Below, in pieces: positions 24,110 through 36,174 of a DNA stretch of 64,000 nucleotides. Within the stretch, counting starts at the first letter, position 1. The number at the start of each line of letters is the position of its first letter. The notes below the pieces were generated by a model, which was not told the origin of the DNA, made no database searches, and saw nothing but the letters and a program-made list of their open reading frames with translations. The stretch is from Epiperipatus broadwayi (taxonomy: Eukaryota > Onychophora > Udeonychophora > Euonychophora > Peripatidae), in contig JAQFVV010012574.1 in assembly GCA_028023455.1 (NCBI GenBank), forward strand, positions 975,501 through 1,039,500, read 5' to 3'. Made by a program: the position numbers and the translations under genes.

Positions 24110-25320
24110 CTGACAGAGACACTAATATTTTATATAATATTAAACAAATAAATAATATATAAATACCTAGCACTTTTAACCTATGTCCTTATCAAGGCAA
24201 TAAACTGTTTAGAATGATTGATTGACAAATGCTAAAATGGCTATTATGTAGACCAGGATGAGCTAATAGGAAAACTAGTCAATTTAAAATTTACCTCATA
24301 AGGAGTACATAAGATTCTTTAATTTTACACATTTTTACCTCGCATTTTATGCATTAATATCTCAAAAGATTGTGGACAAAAAACATGCCTGGGGAAGACT
24401 GATGAATATAAAAAGCAGAATAAACCAAATCATCTATTAATACTTTAATATAAATGTGATTATCTTGCTTAAGATGGTACTTAATATTAGTCTTTGTTTC
24501 ACCAATATATGCAGCATGACAATCAGGATGATGACATAAAATAGAATATACTACATTACTCCTATTATCAATATAAGTACTAAATTATGTATTAACTAAA
24601 ATTTGATTCAGATTAGGTGGAGTTTTCCAAACAATATGAAAGTCATGTATAAATATCTTAATAGATGCACTTTGAACATTTGGGATAAAATCCAGAGACA
24701 TCCATGGTTTATCAGATTTTATAATATTCCTATTACACTACCTTTTTATAAAAATTATCAACTAACAATAATAACTATGCTTACAATAACCTACTTGCAG
24801 CAAATCCTGAACATAAAAATCTATATTGTCTTTATGATATACTTCACATGAACATAAATATTGATTTCAGGATAAGATTTAAAACCAGCAATTTTATGAC
24901 TAGCTAGTAGATTAGAACTTGGATGTATATAACCACTAATAGAAATATGTTCTTATATGAAAATATTCTATCTAAATATGATATCTGCATATCTAAATAT
25001 TTAATAGAAGAATTATTCTCATTCTCCATTGTCCATAATAAACCCTGTTTATTTTGTAAATTATCAAAAATATTTTGTATAACATATTGCTGTGAATATA
25101 TAAATACATCATCAACATATCTACAATAAAATGTTCTGATCATCCATCATAATAGGTTGTACAATACATTGTTCAATGCTATCCAAAAATAAATTACTTA
25201 AAATTTTACTTATTGCAAACCCATAGACCAACCATTTTCCATTGAACAAACTATATCACTATGATCAGCAGTATTACCTTTATTAATCCAATTTAAGATA
25301 TACATTATAAATTTCATATT
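24110..25320 (-). mobile_element. Penelope-like element, 5'-truncated inverted copy
   Basis: Degenerate PLE on the minus strand. The frame at 25143-24904 reads RYVDDVFIYSQQ (reverse transcriptase catalytic motif, about 25107-25122), then WTMENENNSSIKYLDMQISY, matching the PLE pattern of YVDD followed by an FTME..N.I.FLD stretch. Downstream, sequence homologous to the GIY-YIG region of the plus copy extends to about 24400, and the terminal region with an HHR-like motif to about 24110. It begins near 25320 at a point equivalent to about 25862 in the plus copy, so it is the truncated member of a head-to-head pair. Stops and frameshifts make it non-functional. Confidence 0.8.
24164..24200 (-). 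ncRNA. Hammerhead-like relic in PLE terminus
   Basis: Minus strand reads TGCC, then TTGATAA (for CTGATGA), GGAC-ATA-GGTT as a weak helix II, AAAA (for GAAA), GTGCTA and GGTA. Helix I TGCC/GGTA and the two-pair helix III match the layout of the plus copy. Two core positions are changed in both PLE copies, so the shared ancestor may already have been damaged. Confidence 0.45.
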
Positions 25321-25334
25321 ATTTGTTCTGAAGA

Positions 25335-27065
25335 AGTTAAATCTGATAGATTTGTGGTGATGAATAAAGACATGTATGAACATAAACTTCTGATCATCAT
25401 TAATAAGTTGAACTTTAAAAGAATTGATAATTATAATATAAAATTAATGAAGAATAAATTTGTTTCTAATATTTTGTGTCCAGTTAGTAAAACATTTCTT
25501 TTACCTAGGAATATCAGTATGTTAATTTATCTGTGACTATAATACCATGTATATTTTACAATACTAAAATGCATAAAGTTGATATTCCATTAAGGTTGAT
25601 GATTAATTTTACAGAAGTATATTACCAAAAGTTGGCAAAAATCATTGCAAATTGGGTTTCAAATAGTGTAGGTTTTGTTTACATACACTGTTTTGTCATC
25701 TTTTGAATGTGTTAAAATTTGGGATAAATCTATGGTGGTATCTAGAAATAAATTGGCATCATTAGATGTTATTGAGTTTTATGGTTCTGTGGATCAATCA
25801 GCATCTATTTTAATTGTGATGGAGAAATTATGAACTATTGATATGGCATCGGCTAAGATGAAATTTATAAAGGATGTCTTAAATTGGATTAGTAAAGATA
25901 TTATTGCTGCTTATGGTGATACAACTTATTCAATGGAAAATGGTTGGCCTAAGAGTTTGGTAATAAGTGGGAATTTTAGTAATTAATTTTTGGATAGTAT
26001 TGAATAATGTATTGTATAGCCTAGGGTGATGTGTGATCAGAACATACTATTGATGATGTATTTATATGTGCACAGAAATCTGGGACATTAAATGTTTTTG
26101 ATAATTTACAGAATAAATGGAATTTGTCATAGACAATAAAGAATGAGAATAATTATTCTATTAAATATTTAGATATGCAGATATTGTATTTAGATAGATT
26201 ATTTTATATAAGATGTTAATCAAACATATTTCTATTAGAGATTATAGATATCCAAGTTTTGATGTACCACCTAATCATAAAATGGCTGGTTTTAAATCTT
26301 TCTTTTCCACAATCAATGTTTATGTTCATGTGATGTGTATGATAAAGACAATATAGATTCTTATATTCAAGATTTGTACAAGTAGATTATAATAAGCATA
26401 TATTATTTTCAATAGTTAATAATTTTTATAAAAAGTTATGGTATAATAGGAATATTAAAAAATCTGATAAACCATAGATGTCTCTAGGTATTTCACAGGA
26501 CTTTCATATTGCTTGGAGAATTCCACCTAATCTCAATAAAATTTTAGATTATACAAAATTTTGTACTAATATTGAAAATAAGAGTAATGTAGTATATTCC
26601 ATTTTAGGTCATCATCCTGGTTGTGGGCTGTATATATTGGTGAAACAAAGTCTGATATGAAATACCATTTTAAGCAATATAATCACACTTATAATAAAGC
26701 ATTAATAGATGATTTGGTTTATTCTGCTTTTTATATTTATCAATCTTTCATGAGGCATATTTTTATCTGCAATCTTTTGAGATATTAATGCATGAAACAT
26801 ATGATAAAAAAGCATAAAATTAAAGAATCTTATATAATCAAAAATACTCCTTACATGGTAAATTCTAAATTGAATAGTTTTCCTATTAGTTCATCCTAGT
26901 CTACATAATAGCTATTTTGATATTTATCACTTAGTTTTTTTATACTGTTTATTGTCTTGATAAGGACATAGGTTGAAAGTACTAGGCATTTATGTATTAT
27001 TTATTTGTTTAATATTATATAAAATATTAGGATCTCTATCAGTAACAACAGAAGTGTTGTTTTAT
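25335..27065 (+). mobile_element. Penelope-like element, longer inverted copy, broken
   Basis: Order of remnants on the plus strand: KSDRFVVMNKDMYEHK (25340s; PLE N-terminal RT region), a finger/palm region with IPLRLMINFTE near 25590, SLDVIEFYGSVDQSA near 25760 (motif A type), the WPKSLVISGNFSN region near 25950 (motif B), a frameshifted catalytic motif near 26045, then from about 26480 the linker and a GIY-YIG endonuclease relic: VVYSILGHHPGCGLY, a two-base slip, YIGETKSDMKYHFKQ. PLEs encode an RT fused to GIY-YIG in one ORF; here it is split by many stops. The terminus holds an HHR-like motif at 26952-26990. This copy and the minus copy form a head-to-head inverted pair with the junction at about 25320-25335. 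Confidence 0.85.
26952..26990 (+). ncRNA. Hammerhead-like relic in PLE terminus
   Basis: TGTC, TTGATAA (core, two substitutions from CTGATGA), GGAC/GGTT weak helix II, GAAA intact, helix III AG-TA-CT (two pairs around a dinucleotide), predicted cleavage after A, then GGCA pairing with the helix I 5' strand. The placement in the terminal repeat region agrees with the known occurrence of hammerheads in PLE terminal repeats. Confidence 0.5.
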
Positions 27066-28189
27066 TATTATTTCCAGTGTAGACAGAAGTATTTGTTTAT
27101 TATAAAATAGTAAATAAAAATGAAGCAAATCTAAAATAAAAATAAGCATAAGTGAATAATAAAGATTAATTATAAAAACTAATTAAAATATCTATTTCAA
27201 ATTTTTAAATGAAAATACACTATCAGTGATCAGAAAAATTATAAAAGCACTTAGTCAAATCAATTTAATTTTGATATAGAAACTTAATAGTACCCATGGA
27301 TAAAATGTAACCTACCATAAATATAAATATGAGAAATTTTACTTTAAGAATTCCTTGTATTTTCCAAATATAAAAATATTTTAAAAAATTATCTAAAATG
27401 ATCTGTCTTAATTTAAGTGGCAGAATTAGATAATATCAGTAATAGAGAGAAAATTGTGTAATATTACCAATAGTAATATGACAAAGCAAAAGATCATAGC
27501 AGTAGTAAAGGTAATATTTTAAGTTTTATTTCTAAATATATTTTTATCAAACATGTAGCACTTTCTTGAAATAAGGATCTGAACATTGAATCATGCTTAT
27601 ATTTAAGAATCTGACACGGTTTATAATTAAACCACTAAACATCACATGATCACCATTCTTTTTGCCTCTGTGTTAAGGTTTATAATTGGTGCAATTATTC
27701 ATAGTGTAACATCTTTCAGAAAAAACAAATTCATCAAATGAAAAGAGACCCTCTGGTCTTAAAGTTAGTATAAAGTCTAAATTGCTATCATTTATTCTTG
27801 GAATTCTAAGATTGAAATGCTAATTATATTAAATTAAAACATCCACGCTATTTGGGTTTATTTTATCAGTTTTTATGCTTCAATTTTAAAATGAAAGAAG
27901 TTTGTTGTTAATCAAAATGAGACTTTTTGAAACCAGAAAGGAATTAAGCAAGATAGTTTCTAATGTTCACTCCATATATTCTAGTCAATGCAGTTGTTAT
28001 TATATTAATAGTAAATAGCTATTTGTAAAAAAAGTGTAACCATTATACCTTAAAAAAAGAAGAGACTAAAAAAACGTCTCTAAAAATGGGTTTTGTGATA
28101 ATAATACAAACTAATTTGTAAAATATAAATCAACATACTTAATGAACAATTTTACATATTCACATTTATTATTACTAATTCTCTTTTTT
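27066..28189. other. AT-rich non-coding stretch
   Basis: Nothing recognised. Confidence 0.5.
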
Positions 28190-29097
28190 CAATAATTAAT
28201 ATAAACAGAATACATCAAAGATACAATAAAACTTACCATTATAAGTAAAATATATAGATTCAAAAGCAAGTCTTTAACAACCTTAACTTTCCCTAAAGAC
28301 AATGCATCCACACAAAGAACATGTTCCATTTTTTTTGTTTGCTTTGATATTTTATAATGTTGTCTTAATTTCTTCAGCAGAAAATTTTTCTTACTGAAAT
28401 ACTTCAATATAATCTATTCTCCACTATAAGTTACCAATGGAAATGATTCATATTTCACTTCTTTAAAATGTCTTTGAGATAATCCAAGTTGACCAAAAAA
28501 TATCCTTTTAGAAAGTTTTGTATTGTTCCTTTGTATACATATCCAATGCAATGAAGTGTGATTTTACAATAGTGGACTTTATAATATCATACCCAGAAAA
28601 TTGAAGAAAGGTTTGGTTTTATCATCTTGCCATTGTACTTTTAAAATTGCAAGGAACATCCTTAGAAAACACTTTCCAATGCTTACATACTGTGTCAATA
28701 TGATACCCAAATTCTATACAATAAATTAGATAAAATTCAAGGTCTATATACAGAAAACTTAAGAATGGTTATTTCTCTGTGATGAAATACTCTTACTCAT
28801 CTTCTAACTTGTTAAATGCAGCAGCACATTCAGTTTACTTTAAACCTCCATTCTACTTATAAATCTTCTAAGGTATTTATATGGGTTTACATTCTCAGGT
28901 TGATAACTATCCAACCATAAACGTTTTTTTTCTTCCTTTACTAGTGATAAAAAGTTTGCATTTTTTGATTAATTAATAAACTAAACACTTTAAATTTTGC
29001 ATTCAAAACATTAAATACATTCTGTACATCATCTTTTGAATTGAAAAAAATAGTGCAATTATCTGCATGGGGTAACTTCAGAATCCAAGGATAAAAA

Positions 29098-29481
29098 CAG
29101 GCAAAACTCCCTATACATATTGCCACTCAGTGCAAGCCAATAAATAAATGCCAGAAGGCTTGTGCATAAAATTCCCACCTAGTGCCTACTCATCCAATAT
29201 CCCCAGACTAGTTTCTGGCTTGTGGCCTTCATCAGTGAGGAGCCTTGGATCTGATGAAGACCACAAGACAGAAACTAGTCTGGGAATATTGGATGAGTAG
29301 GCTGAAGGTCACAAGCCAGAAACTAGTCTGGGGATATTGGATGAGTAGGCACTAGGTGGGCATTTTATGCACAAGCCTTCTGGCATCCATTTATTGGCTT
29401 GCACTGAGTAGAAATATGTATAGGGGAGTTTTGCCTGTTTTAATAACAGTTATAAGCTAGCATAAGAAATGGTGATCATGT
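29098..29481. mobile_element. HHR-B foldback element inside a LINE
   Basis: Left arm from CAGGCAAAACTCCCTATACA (29098) and right arm ending TATAGGGGAGTTTTGCCTG (29437) are near-perfect inverted repeats of about 150 bp: TGCCACTCAGTGCAAGCC, CCAGAAGGCTTGTGCATAAA and TAGTGCCTACTCATCCAATA appear in both orientations. The centre holds three hammerhead segments: one complete on the minus strand (29192-29250) and two partial on the plus strand. A tail TTTTAATAACAGTTATAAGC..GGTGATCATGTG follows on the right and also occurs at 50.6 and 62.9 kb. Confidence 0.8.
29192..29250 (-). ncRNA. Type I hammerhead ribozyme, near-complete (HHR-B)
   Basis: On the minus strand: helix I outer ATCCAA/TTGGAT (six pairs), internal loop GGC/TA, helix I inner TCCTCA/TGGGGA (six pairs, one T-G). 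Core CTGATGA, helix II GGC-CACAA-GCC flanked by an A opposite A, GAAA, helix III AC-TA-GT, predicted cleavage after the GTC triplet (29206/29205). The A-A at the first helix II position is the only departure from the consensus. Activity not demonstrated. Confidence 0.75.
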
Positions 29482-30290
29482 GATATTTATTGGCTTAAAT
29501 CCGAGAAGGAGTTCTTGTTTTTGCTTTTAATCAATTCCAATTAAAAATTTCATCGTCAAACCTGTAGTATTTCTTGAATCCTGTATAGTTAAGCTTTCTA
29601 CAAACAATTTCAAAGACTACTGTCATAAAAATTAAAAACAATGTTGGAATAAGTACACATCCTTGTTTAATATCATTTTTCATTATATTTTCATCAATAA
29701 GCAATGAATTTTAAACAATAAATTAAATGCCTTGGTCAAATCAATAAACCAATAAATAAATCTTTTTTTTTCTGATTCTTTTCATGCATTTTCCTTGCAA
29801 CAAAAATCATGTTTATAATATATAATACTTCTTGCTAAAATTATTTTGAATCTCTGGTACCCATTCATCTATGACTGGAAGCAATATACTCAACAAAACT
29901 CTTAAAAAGATATTTTTGTAATGGATAATAATGATGTTTCATAATAATTACAATCTTGTCTATTTCACTTTTTTAAACAACTTGGAACAATAAAAGCATC
30001 CTTAAGATTGGATGGCATAATTTCATGGATTATTCCAATATTTTTGAAGCTATCATATCAGCACTATATTTCAAAAAATTTCTGAGATATTAATAAATTC
30101 TTTATTCATATGTAAAGGAATGTAAAGAAATAGATAAAATCAATATATTGTTAAAAGTTATTCTCCTAATTCTTGTACCATTATTCAAAAGATAATCAAA
30201 AGATACTTTTCCCCTGTTTAAAATAGCATTATCATCATATGAGAGAGTTCTGCTGCTGAATTATAATAGAATTGTAATTCTATTTCTAGA

Positions 30291-31184
30291 TCCATATTAA
30301 AGCTTTATATATACCCACATATATATACTTCATGTTGGTGATGTTAAAAATCACTAAGAAATGTTAAATTTAAATGTTTTTACATAATTTTAATAAATGA
30401 AAGTTATATAGATATATTATGTTCACGGATAAATGTACAAGGTATAGTAATTATAAAATTATTCTGTTAAATCAAATAAAATATTTTCTAAAAAGTTGTA
30501 AAAGCTAATTAATTCTAAATTTAACTTAAAAGTAGGTAAGGTGTTTTCTTTTAACAATAATTAAAAGTGAAAAACATCCTAGAAAAAGTAATTAAAATGC
30601 TTGTAAACAGATTAATAGATTAAGTTAAGGAGATAAATAATTGATATGAGGCTGATAGTCCTGGTCAAATATAAGAACTTGCAAATATGATATTAGGCAA
30701 ATAATCTCAGACCACAACCGATTTTCTGGAGTTATCTATAGTTGATCAATCAAAGGATTCCAAAGATGAGTGATGGGGCTCAATTTTAGAGATAAGATAG
30801 CTCCAAATCATATAAATGGGGCTGAAAATTACATTTGAGGGGATTCTGACATTATTGCAGATAATGAACTATATCCACAATATTTTATTACAATAATAAC
30901 AATAATAATAATAATACTAATAATATTTCTTTATTGCATTGCCCAATCTAACTTATATTAAAATTAATAATTTTGAAATTAATAATAATAATAATAATAC
31001 CAACCTCTAGTTGATTATAATCTTTATTTTCTTCATAATAATAGAGAAATTTTCAAAATTTATCAATCCCAATTCACTATGAGACTTCTATAATGTTTAT
31101 CTCTCCTAAAATATTATAATTATTTTTGTTTTGTTATATGCTCAGCCCATTTTCTTTCCAATTTGTTTATATTTTATTATTGTC
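30291..31184. other. AT-rich non-coding stretch with (AAT)n
   Basis: AAT/ATA microsatellites at about 30890-30925 and 30978-30999. Otherwise nothing recognised. Confidence 0.6.
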
Positions 31185-31225
31185 ATATATAGAGTTCACA
31201 AAATAAGCTCTTAATAAGCTTTTCA

Positions 31226-31288
31226 GAATATCCTTAATCCCAGACCGGTTTCTGCTATTGGTGTCTTCAGTGAGGTGCCAGGATATTC
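31226..31288 (-). ncRNA. Hammerhead ribozyme, core intact, helix II damaged (HHR-C)
   Basis: Helix I outer GAATATCC/GGATATTC is eight perfect pairs. Internal loop TGGC/TAA. Inner ACCTCA/TGGGAT has five of six pairs. Core CTGAAGA (position 7 may be any base), GAAA, helix III AC-CG-GT, cleavage predicted after GTC. Helix II CACCAATAGCA has lost two of three pairs relative to the plus copy. Confidence 0.7.
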
Positions 31289-31444
31289 AAGCATTAGATT
31301 AAAAATACCAGACAAGCCCAGCACTTTATCTAATGTATAACTATTAAGTAGAAAATCTGAAATTTTCAGACATTTATATGTATTCCAATCCAGCTATTTT
31401 CTACTTAATAGTTATACATTAGATAAATTGCTGGGCTTGTTCTA

Positions 31445-31497
31445 GCACCTCACTGAAGATGCCAGTAGCAGAAACTGGTCTGGAGTTGAAGATATTC
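31445..31497 (+). ncRNA. Type I hammerhead ribozyme, complete core (HHR-C)
   Basis: Helix I inner ACCTCA/TGGAGT (five of six pairs), core CTGAAGA, helix II TGC-CAGTA-GCA (three pairs), GAAA, helix III AC-TG-GT, predicted cleavage 31480/31481 after GTC. The outer helix I present in the minus copy is lost on the 5' side here. Confidence 0.7.
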
Positions 31498-31523
31498 TGC
31501 AAATTTTGTAAGCTCTATATATA

Positions 31524-32329
31524 ACATTTGTAAATACAAGCTTATTAAATTGGGTCATGTGACTTGATTTTTTTTTTAATTTTATTATTGTCATTTTTTT
31601 CTACATTTATTTTGGTTATATCCATTTTACTTTTTTCTCATACTTAGTTGTTTAGCTTCATTGTTGAATCTAAATTTCAAATCTTATGAAAAACCATTAA
31701 AAGTGTTCTGTGATTAAGAAAAGTAGTAGAGGGATGGAATCAAAAGGTAAAGATTTATGCACTTAATCTTAATCTTTCACTTTTGTCAATCAGATATTAC
31801 ATGACCTTTCAAGAAACTAATCATTTTTAAATTAAAAGTGATGATACATTTATATACAAAAACTTGAAAATCGGTATCATAATTTAAGTAACATATCCAG
31901 AAATGATGTTACTAGACCAATGATGGTGAATCTATGACCTATAATTCACAGAATGACCCACATAATTATTTGTTACCCACATCTTATTTATAAAGCACGA
32001 TGCAATTATTTATATAATAAAAATAATTTTCCAAAGCAAAAAAAAATTACCATAATAAACTAAATTTGATATTTACACAAGGAAAAATGTTTAACCATAT
32101 TTAGAGGCATATTTAGCATGTAAGTAATGATTTACACATATACAATAAATTAAATATAATTATTATTTTTTTATTTAGGATAGTTTAATTTTTAGTAACA
32201 GTTCTCTTAATAAGTATTAATTTCATTTAGGTGATATTTATAATTATAAAGTTTTTAGCCTCTGGAACTCAATTTGTCTCTATTTTAAATTAAATAATTC
32301 ATAAATATATCTTCAAATATTAACCATAT
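31524..32329. other. AT-rich non-coding stretch
   Basis: Nothing recognised. Confidence 0.5.
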
Positions 32330-34310
32330 CAATGACTAAAAAACATAAGCTAAATATTGAAAATTTGGATTTATTAATATAGAGAAGAAAATTCTTTGCA
32401 TAATTTGTAATGAAATGTCATATGTTGTAGTTATAATGTAAAGTGCAATTTTGAAAAATTACACAAAAATCTTGTTTCTTTAACAGAAGAAGAAAAGAAA
32501 TTATATTTTTTTCAAAAACTAAACAGTATAAAACTCAAACCAGTGTATTTGAAACATTTCTTGTTTCTAAAAACATTGTGTTAGTTTTCATGTAGTCCAT
32601 AGCAATACTTAACATGAAAAACTTTTTTTGGAAGGAGAGTTTTTAAAAGAAGTGGCTTTGGGATGTAGCACCACATTATTTACTATTTTTTTAAATAAAT
32701 ACCTCATAAATTATATAAATTAATGTACCAATAAGTTATAATGCATTGACAGAGAGAATATTAATATTAGAAAAAAATACTTATTTTCAAATTAATTGCA
32801 ATTTAAAATGTGCTAAAATATATTCAATCACTTTAAATCAGAGTATAGATGGCGTAAGTAGTCATGCACAACTTGCAGTTTTTGCCAGATATAAATATGG
32901 AATTACATTGAGGGATGAATTGATAAAATTAATAGCTTGAACAGCCAAAACTACTGATCTGGATATTTTTAAACAATTCAGCTATACATTTTGAAAAATG
33001 GGCATTATTTGAAGAAAATTGTTTCAGTAACAACTGATAGTATTCTGAGCATGATTAGGAAAAATATTGAATTTATTCAAAAACTTAAACAAAATTTTGG
33101 ATATTCTTTAATTGAATTTCATTGCTTCATTCATCAAGAGATACTACATATAAATCAAGGATTAAAAAGGTTTTCAAATATAATGCCAGGTATAACAAAA
33201 GTTGTCAATTTTTTTAAATGCAAGACCTCTACGTAAGTGAAAACTTTTCCAATTATTACAGGAAATTTAATCTTAATCTGGAGTTTTAATGTACAACAAT
33301 TTTTAGTGGTTTAGTTAGGCTCAAGTTAATTTATTAATGAACTAAACTCTTTTTGTATGAAAAAAAATCATGTTTAACATGAATTATCAAATATAGAATG
33401 ATTAAATGATTTAAGGTTTTTATATGATATCACTGAACATTTCAATTAAATGAAAAAAAAATTCAAGGTTAAGTCAAATTGTATGTATAATGTTTGAAAA
33501 TATTAAAATGTTTATGTAATGTTCAAATTTATTTATTAAGCACATAGATTTTATGAAATTAAAGAGAAAGAATTTCACATTTTTAACATATGCATCTTAC
33601 TGATTTTTATAATAGCTCAATGATGCTATGTTGAGTAAAAAGAAAACTCTCAAACCCAAACACAAGATGGAGGCATTATAAAATCAAGAGTGGCCATCTT
33701 ATCGTAAACCTAAATTCTAATTTATGCAGCCCAATCTAAAGCATCTTAATTTGAAAGAATGACATATTTATAAATGAAAATAATGAAACATTTTCCATAC
33801 TTGCAAAAACATTTTAAAGATTTGAAAATTTTTGAAAATAGTATCAATATACTCAAGAAATTGCATTAAAAATATTAAATAATTATAAATGAAGTAAAAT
33901 AAGTTTTTTTTTTGGAGAGATTTAATAAAGCTCAACATTTAGATATTACACTGCAGTTTATTTTATCTCAACATGAAACTGAATTTAAAAACCTGGAATT
34001 AACCTCTTTATGAAAAGCAGTTTTATATAACAAATTTTTGAAAATATTATTGACAATACAAATAAGACAATAGAATAATGAAATGAAAATACTGTATTAT
34101 ATTAGAGAATGCTTTAATATAATGGGGGGGGGGGGCAAAATGCCCTTTTAATGACATTTGGTTTAATATATGCATGGGAGCAATTATTTTCATCAATGAA
34201 TTTTATAAAATCTTCCAGAAAATTTAACTGCAGCATGTCTAAAATTAATGAATTCTAAATATAAACCAAGTATACAAGAATTATTTGAAAATAAATAGTA
34301 AATAATACAT
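32330..34310 (+). pseudogene. hAT-superfamily transposase fossil (GTF2IRD2/ZBED-like)
   Basis: Translated remnants in order: FAICNE near 32395 and CNFEKLHKNLVSLTEEEK near 32445 (BED-finger region), SIAILNMKNFFWKESF near 32600, ALTERILILEKN at 32745, ITLNQSIDGVSSHAQLAVFA near 32830-32890 (the LDESTDVS..AQL.IF.R region, catalytic Asp region altered), IVSVTTDSILSM at 33018, FHCFIHQEIL at 33117-33146, then ELSNIEWLNDLRFLYDITEH near 33380-33440, FENIKMFM, and ATLQFILSQHETEFKNLE near 33940. Stops and frameshifts throughout. The short dispersed repeat at 33645-33765 interrupts it. hAT transposases cut and paste DNA; this one cannot. I did not find the terminal inverted repeats. Confidence 0.85.
33645..33765 (+). 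repeat. Short dispersed repeat inserted in the hAT fossil
   Basis: Partner of 1297-1410: CTCTCAAACCCAAACACAAG, then ATGGAGGC, GTGGCCATCTTATC and a GCCCAATCTAAAGCATCTTA tail. It sits between two recognisable transposase segments and so arrived after the hAT copy. Confidence 0.55.
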
Positions 34311-34719
34311 TAAATATGCATAATGCAAAATTTGTTATTATTTCTGTCTTTCATGTTAATGTTTATTTTTCTTTCATTCACTATAAAATTGTGCGTAATA
34401 ATTATACTTCTAATCTAAATAAAAACATATTTATATGTATATTTTACTTTTTTTAATTACTCATACAATAACTGACCCACAATTTGAATTTAAAAAAATT
34501 CAGTTCAATTTTAACCAATTTGTCAAACTGTTCATTATCCCTATACTAGGCTATTAACAATTTTCAAATTGATAACTTTAACTCAGACTACATCGTAATC
34601 ACTAGGTCTAAATTTTTATTAGAAAACAAAAATGAATCCACTTTTATTTCAAAATATCAGGTCTTATTAGTATTGAAAAGTCAGACAAATAAGACTTAAT
34701 ATTCTGAAATAATAATGTT

Positions 34720-34821
34720 TTTTTTTTCATGTGTCATCATAGCATCGGCTAGGAAGCGAACCCGCTAACCCGGGACAACTGCTTGTAAGGCAGCTGTGCT
34801 GACCACTCGACCACCAATGCT
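34720..34821 (-). repeat. tRNA-derived SINE
   Basis: Close relative of 6661-6764 on the other strand: acceptor AGCATTG/CGATGCT, the same anticodon loop CTTACAA, the same extended variable region and B box GGTTCGCTTCC. The 3' flank ATGATGACACATG followed by nine A residues is the tail. Clean flanking duplications were not found. Confidence 0.8.
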
Positions 34822-36174
34822 TTACTTTCCTAGTAAAAGTAAAGATTTAGCTACTGTCATGTTTTCCAGTTTGACTCTAACAATTTTAAAATTTCTGGTT
34901 GCTCAGCAATATCATTATTGATATTTTATTCTTATTATAATATACATTTATCAAGTTACCTTTATTATTTACATTTTCGTTATCTGTAAAAATATCAAAC
35001 TTATCACATTTATATATGTACGTATTATATGTCTATAAATAATAATATAACGAAAGCATAGTTACTTAAAACTTGCAAGTAAAAATAAGTATTTTTGCAA
35101 TAGAGAAATTATCCAGGTAATGAAAGAATATTTAAATGTCTAATGTAATTTTAAATACTGAGATGCTAAAATAAATAGTGTTAAAGATATGAAAGGCAAT
35201 GATAAACTGCCAATGTCAATCAACTGCTACCTCAATCTTATTTGGGTAGATTTAACATATAAATATGCATAGGGTGTATATTCTGATGAAAGGAAACCAG
35301 AGTATTGCAATCATTAACCTTTTGAGTTTGCCATTGCTATTTAAGATCTATATCCCAATTTTAATCTGATCTACATATAATCTAAAAATGCAAAAAAAAA
35401 TCTTTTCTTTTTAATTTTTAAAAGCGTGTATAATATTTGTAGTGTTTTTGTTTGCTTGCTTGCTTATTAAAAGTTTAAAATATTGACAAATTATCAAATA
35501 AAATAATTCACATAAAAATATATTTAAAAATATATAATTTAAAAAATAATATTGGTAAATAATTGAAAATTTTCAGCTTATTACATTTTCATTTACAATT
35601 TTGAGATAATTTTTATAACACTTCACCTTTTAGAGAGTTCACTTTTTAAATGATAGTCTAAATATAAACCAAAGTTATCTATCATAACAACCTTCCACTG
35701 GCTTGTTTATATTCATACTACTTACGTTAACTGCCAAATACTTCACCTAATGATCAGATCTCTATTTCAGCTCTTTACTTAGATTAGAGAGAAGCTAAAT
35801 AATTATTACATTCATTTAAGAGTATAAAACAGTCAGCACCAAATGTCAGCTTTACATAAATAATTCGTGATAAAATTTCATACATTCTATATATATAAAG
35901 TTATATCCATTCATATTAATAAATTCCCCCTCGCCCGGAGTGATTTTTAAAATCATTTTCAATGATTTAATTACAAATTAAAAGATTATTTTCTTAAAGT
36001 CTAGTAATTAAAAAAAAACACTAATATATATCCACATACATGCGCATGTCAAATGTTGTATAAGTTCAATATAACAAAGAAAATTAATTTGGAACTAGAT
36101 GATTCTAATTTTGTAAAGATGCCCCCCCCCCTCCTGCAATGAATTATAACATACATTATGATAATACTCTGCAT
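34822..36174. other. AT-rich non-coding stretch
   Basis: No gene recognised; poly-C run of about ten at 36122-36131. Confidence 0.55.

Larger units (their letters stand above)
28190..30290 (-). mobile_element. RTE-like LINE (second lineage), split by HHR-B
   Basis: Minus-strand RT remnants in order: LKDAFIVP and QDCNYYETSLLSI near 29990-29930 (the LRDA.IV..KKGDK..C.NYR.ISLLS region), LIDEWVPEIQ then KKKDLFIGL..LTKAFN near 29760, KQGCVLIPTLFLIFMTVVFE near 29680-29630, a RFDDEIFN..LKAKTRT region near 29530, an HHR-B insertion at about 29098-29481, then LPHADNCTIFFNSKDDVQ near 29070 (ADD motif as ADN) and LLINQKMQTF, then PYKYL near 28880 and WQDDKT with a KRIFFGQL tail near 28620-28490. Many stops. 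The motif set differs from the lineage at 53.5 and 57.3-59.8 kb. Confidence 0.75.
31185..31523. mobile_element. HHR-C foldback element with two hammerheads
   Basis: Ends are inverted (ATATAGAGTTCACAAAAT left; ATTTTGTAAGCTCTATAT right). Inside, a minus-strand hammerhead (31226-31288) and a plus-strand hammerhead (31445-31497) face outward from a shared central block with CAAGCCCAGCA, AATGTATAACTATTAAGTAG and its inverse CTACTTAATAGTTATACATT. The internal block is the same family as the 47.9-49.0 kb array. No protein. Confidence 0.8.
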
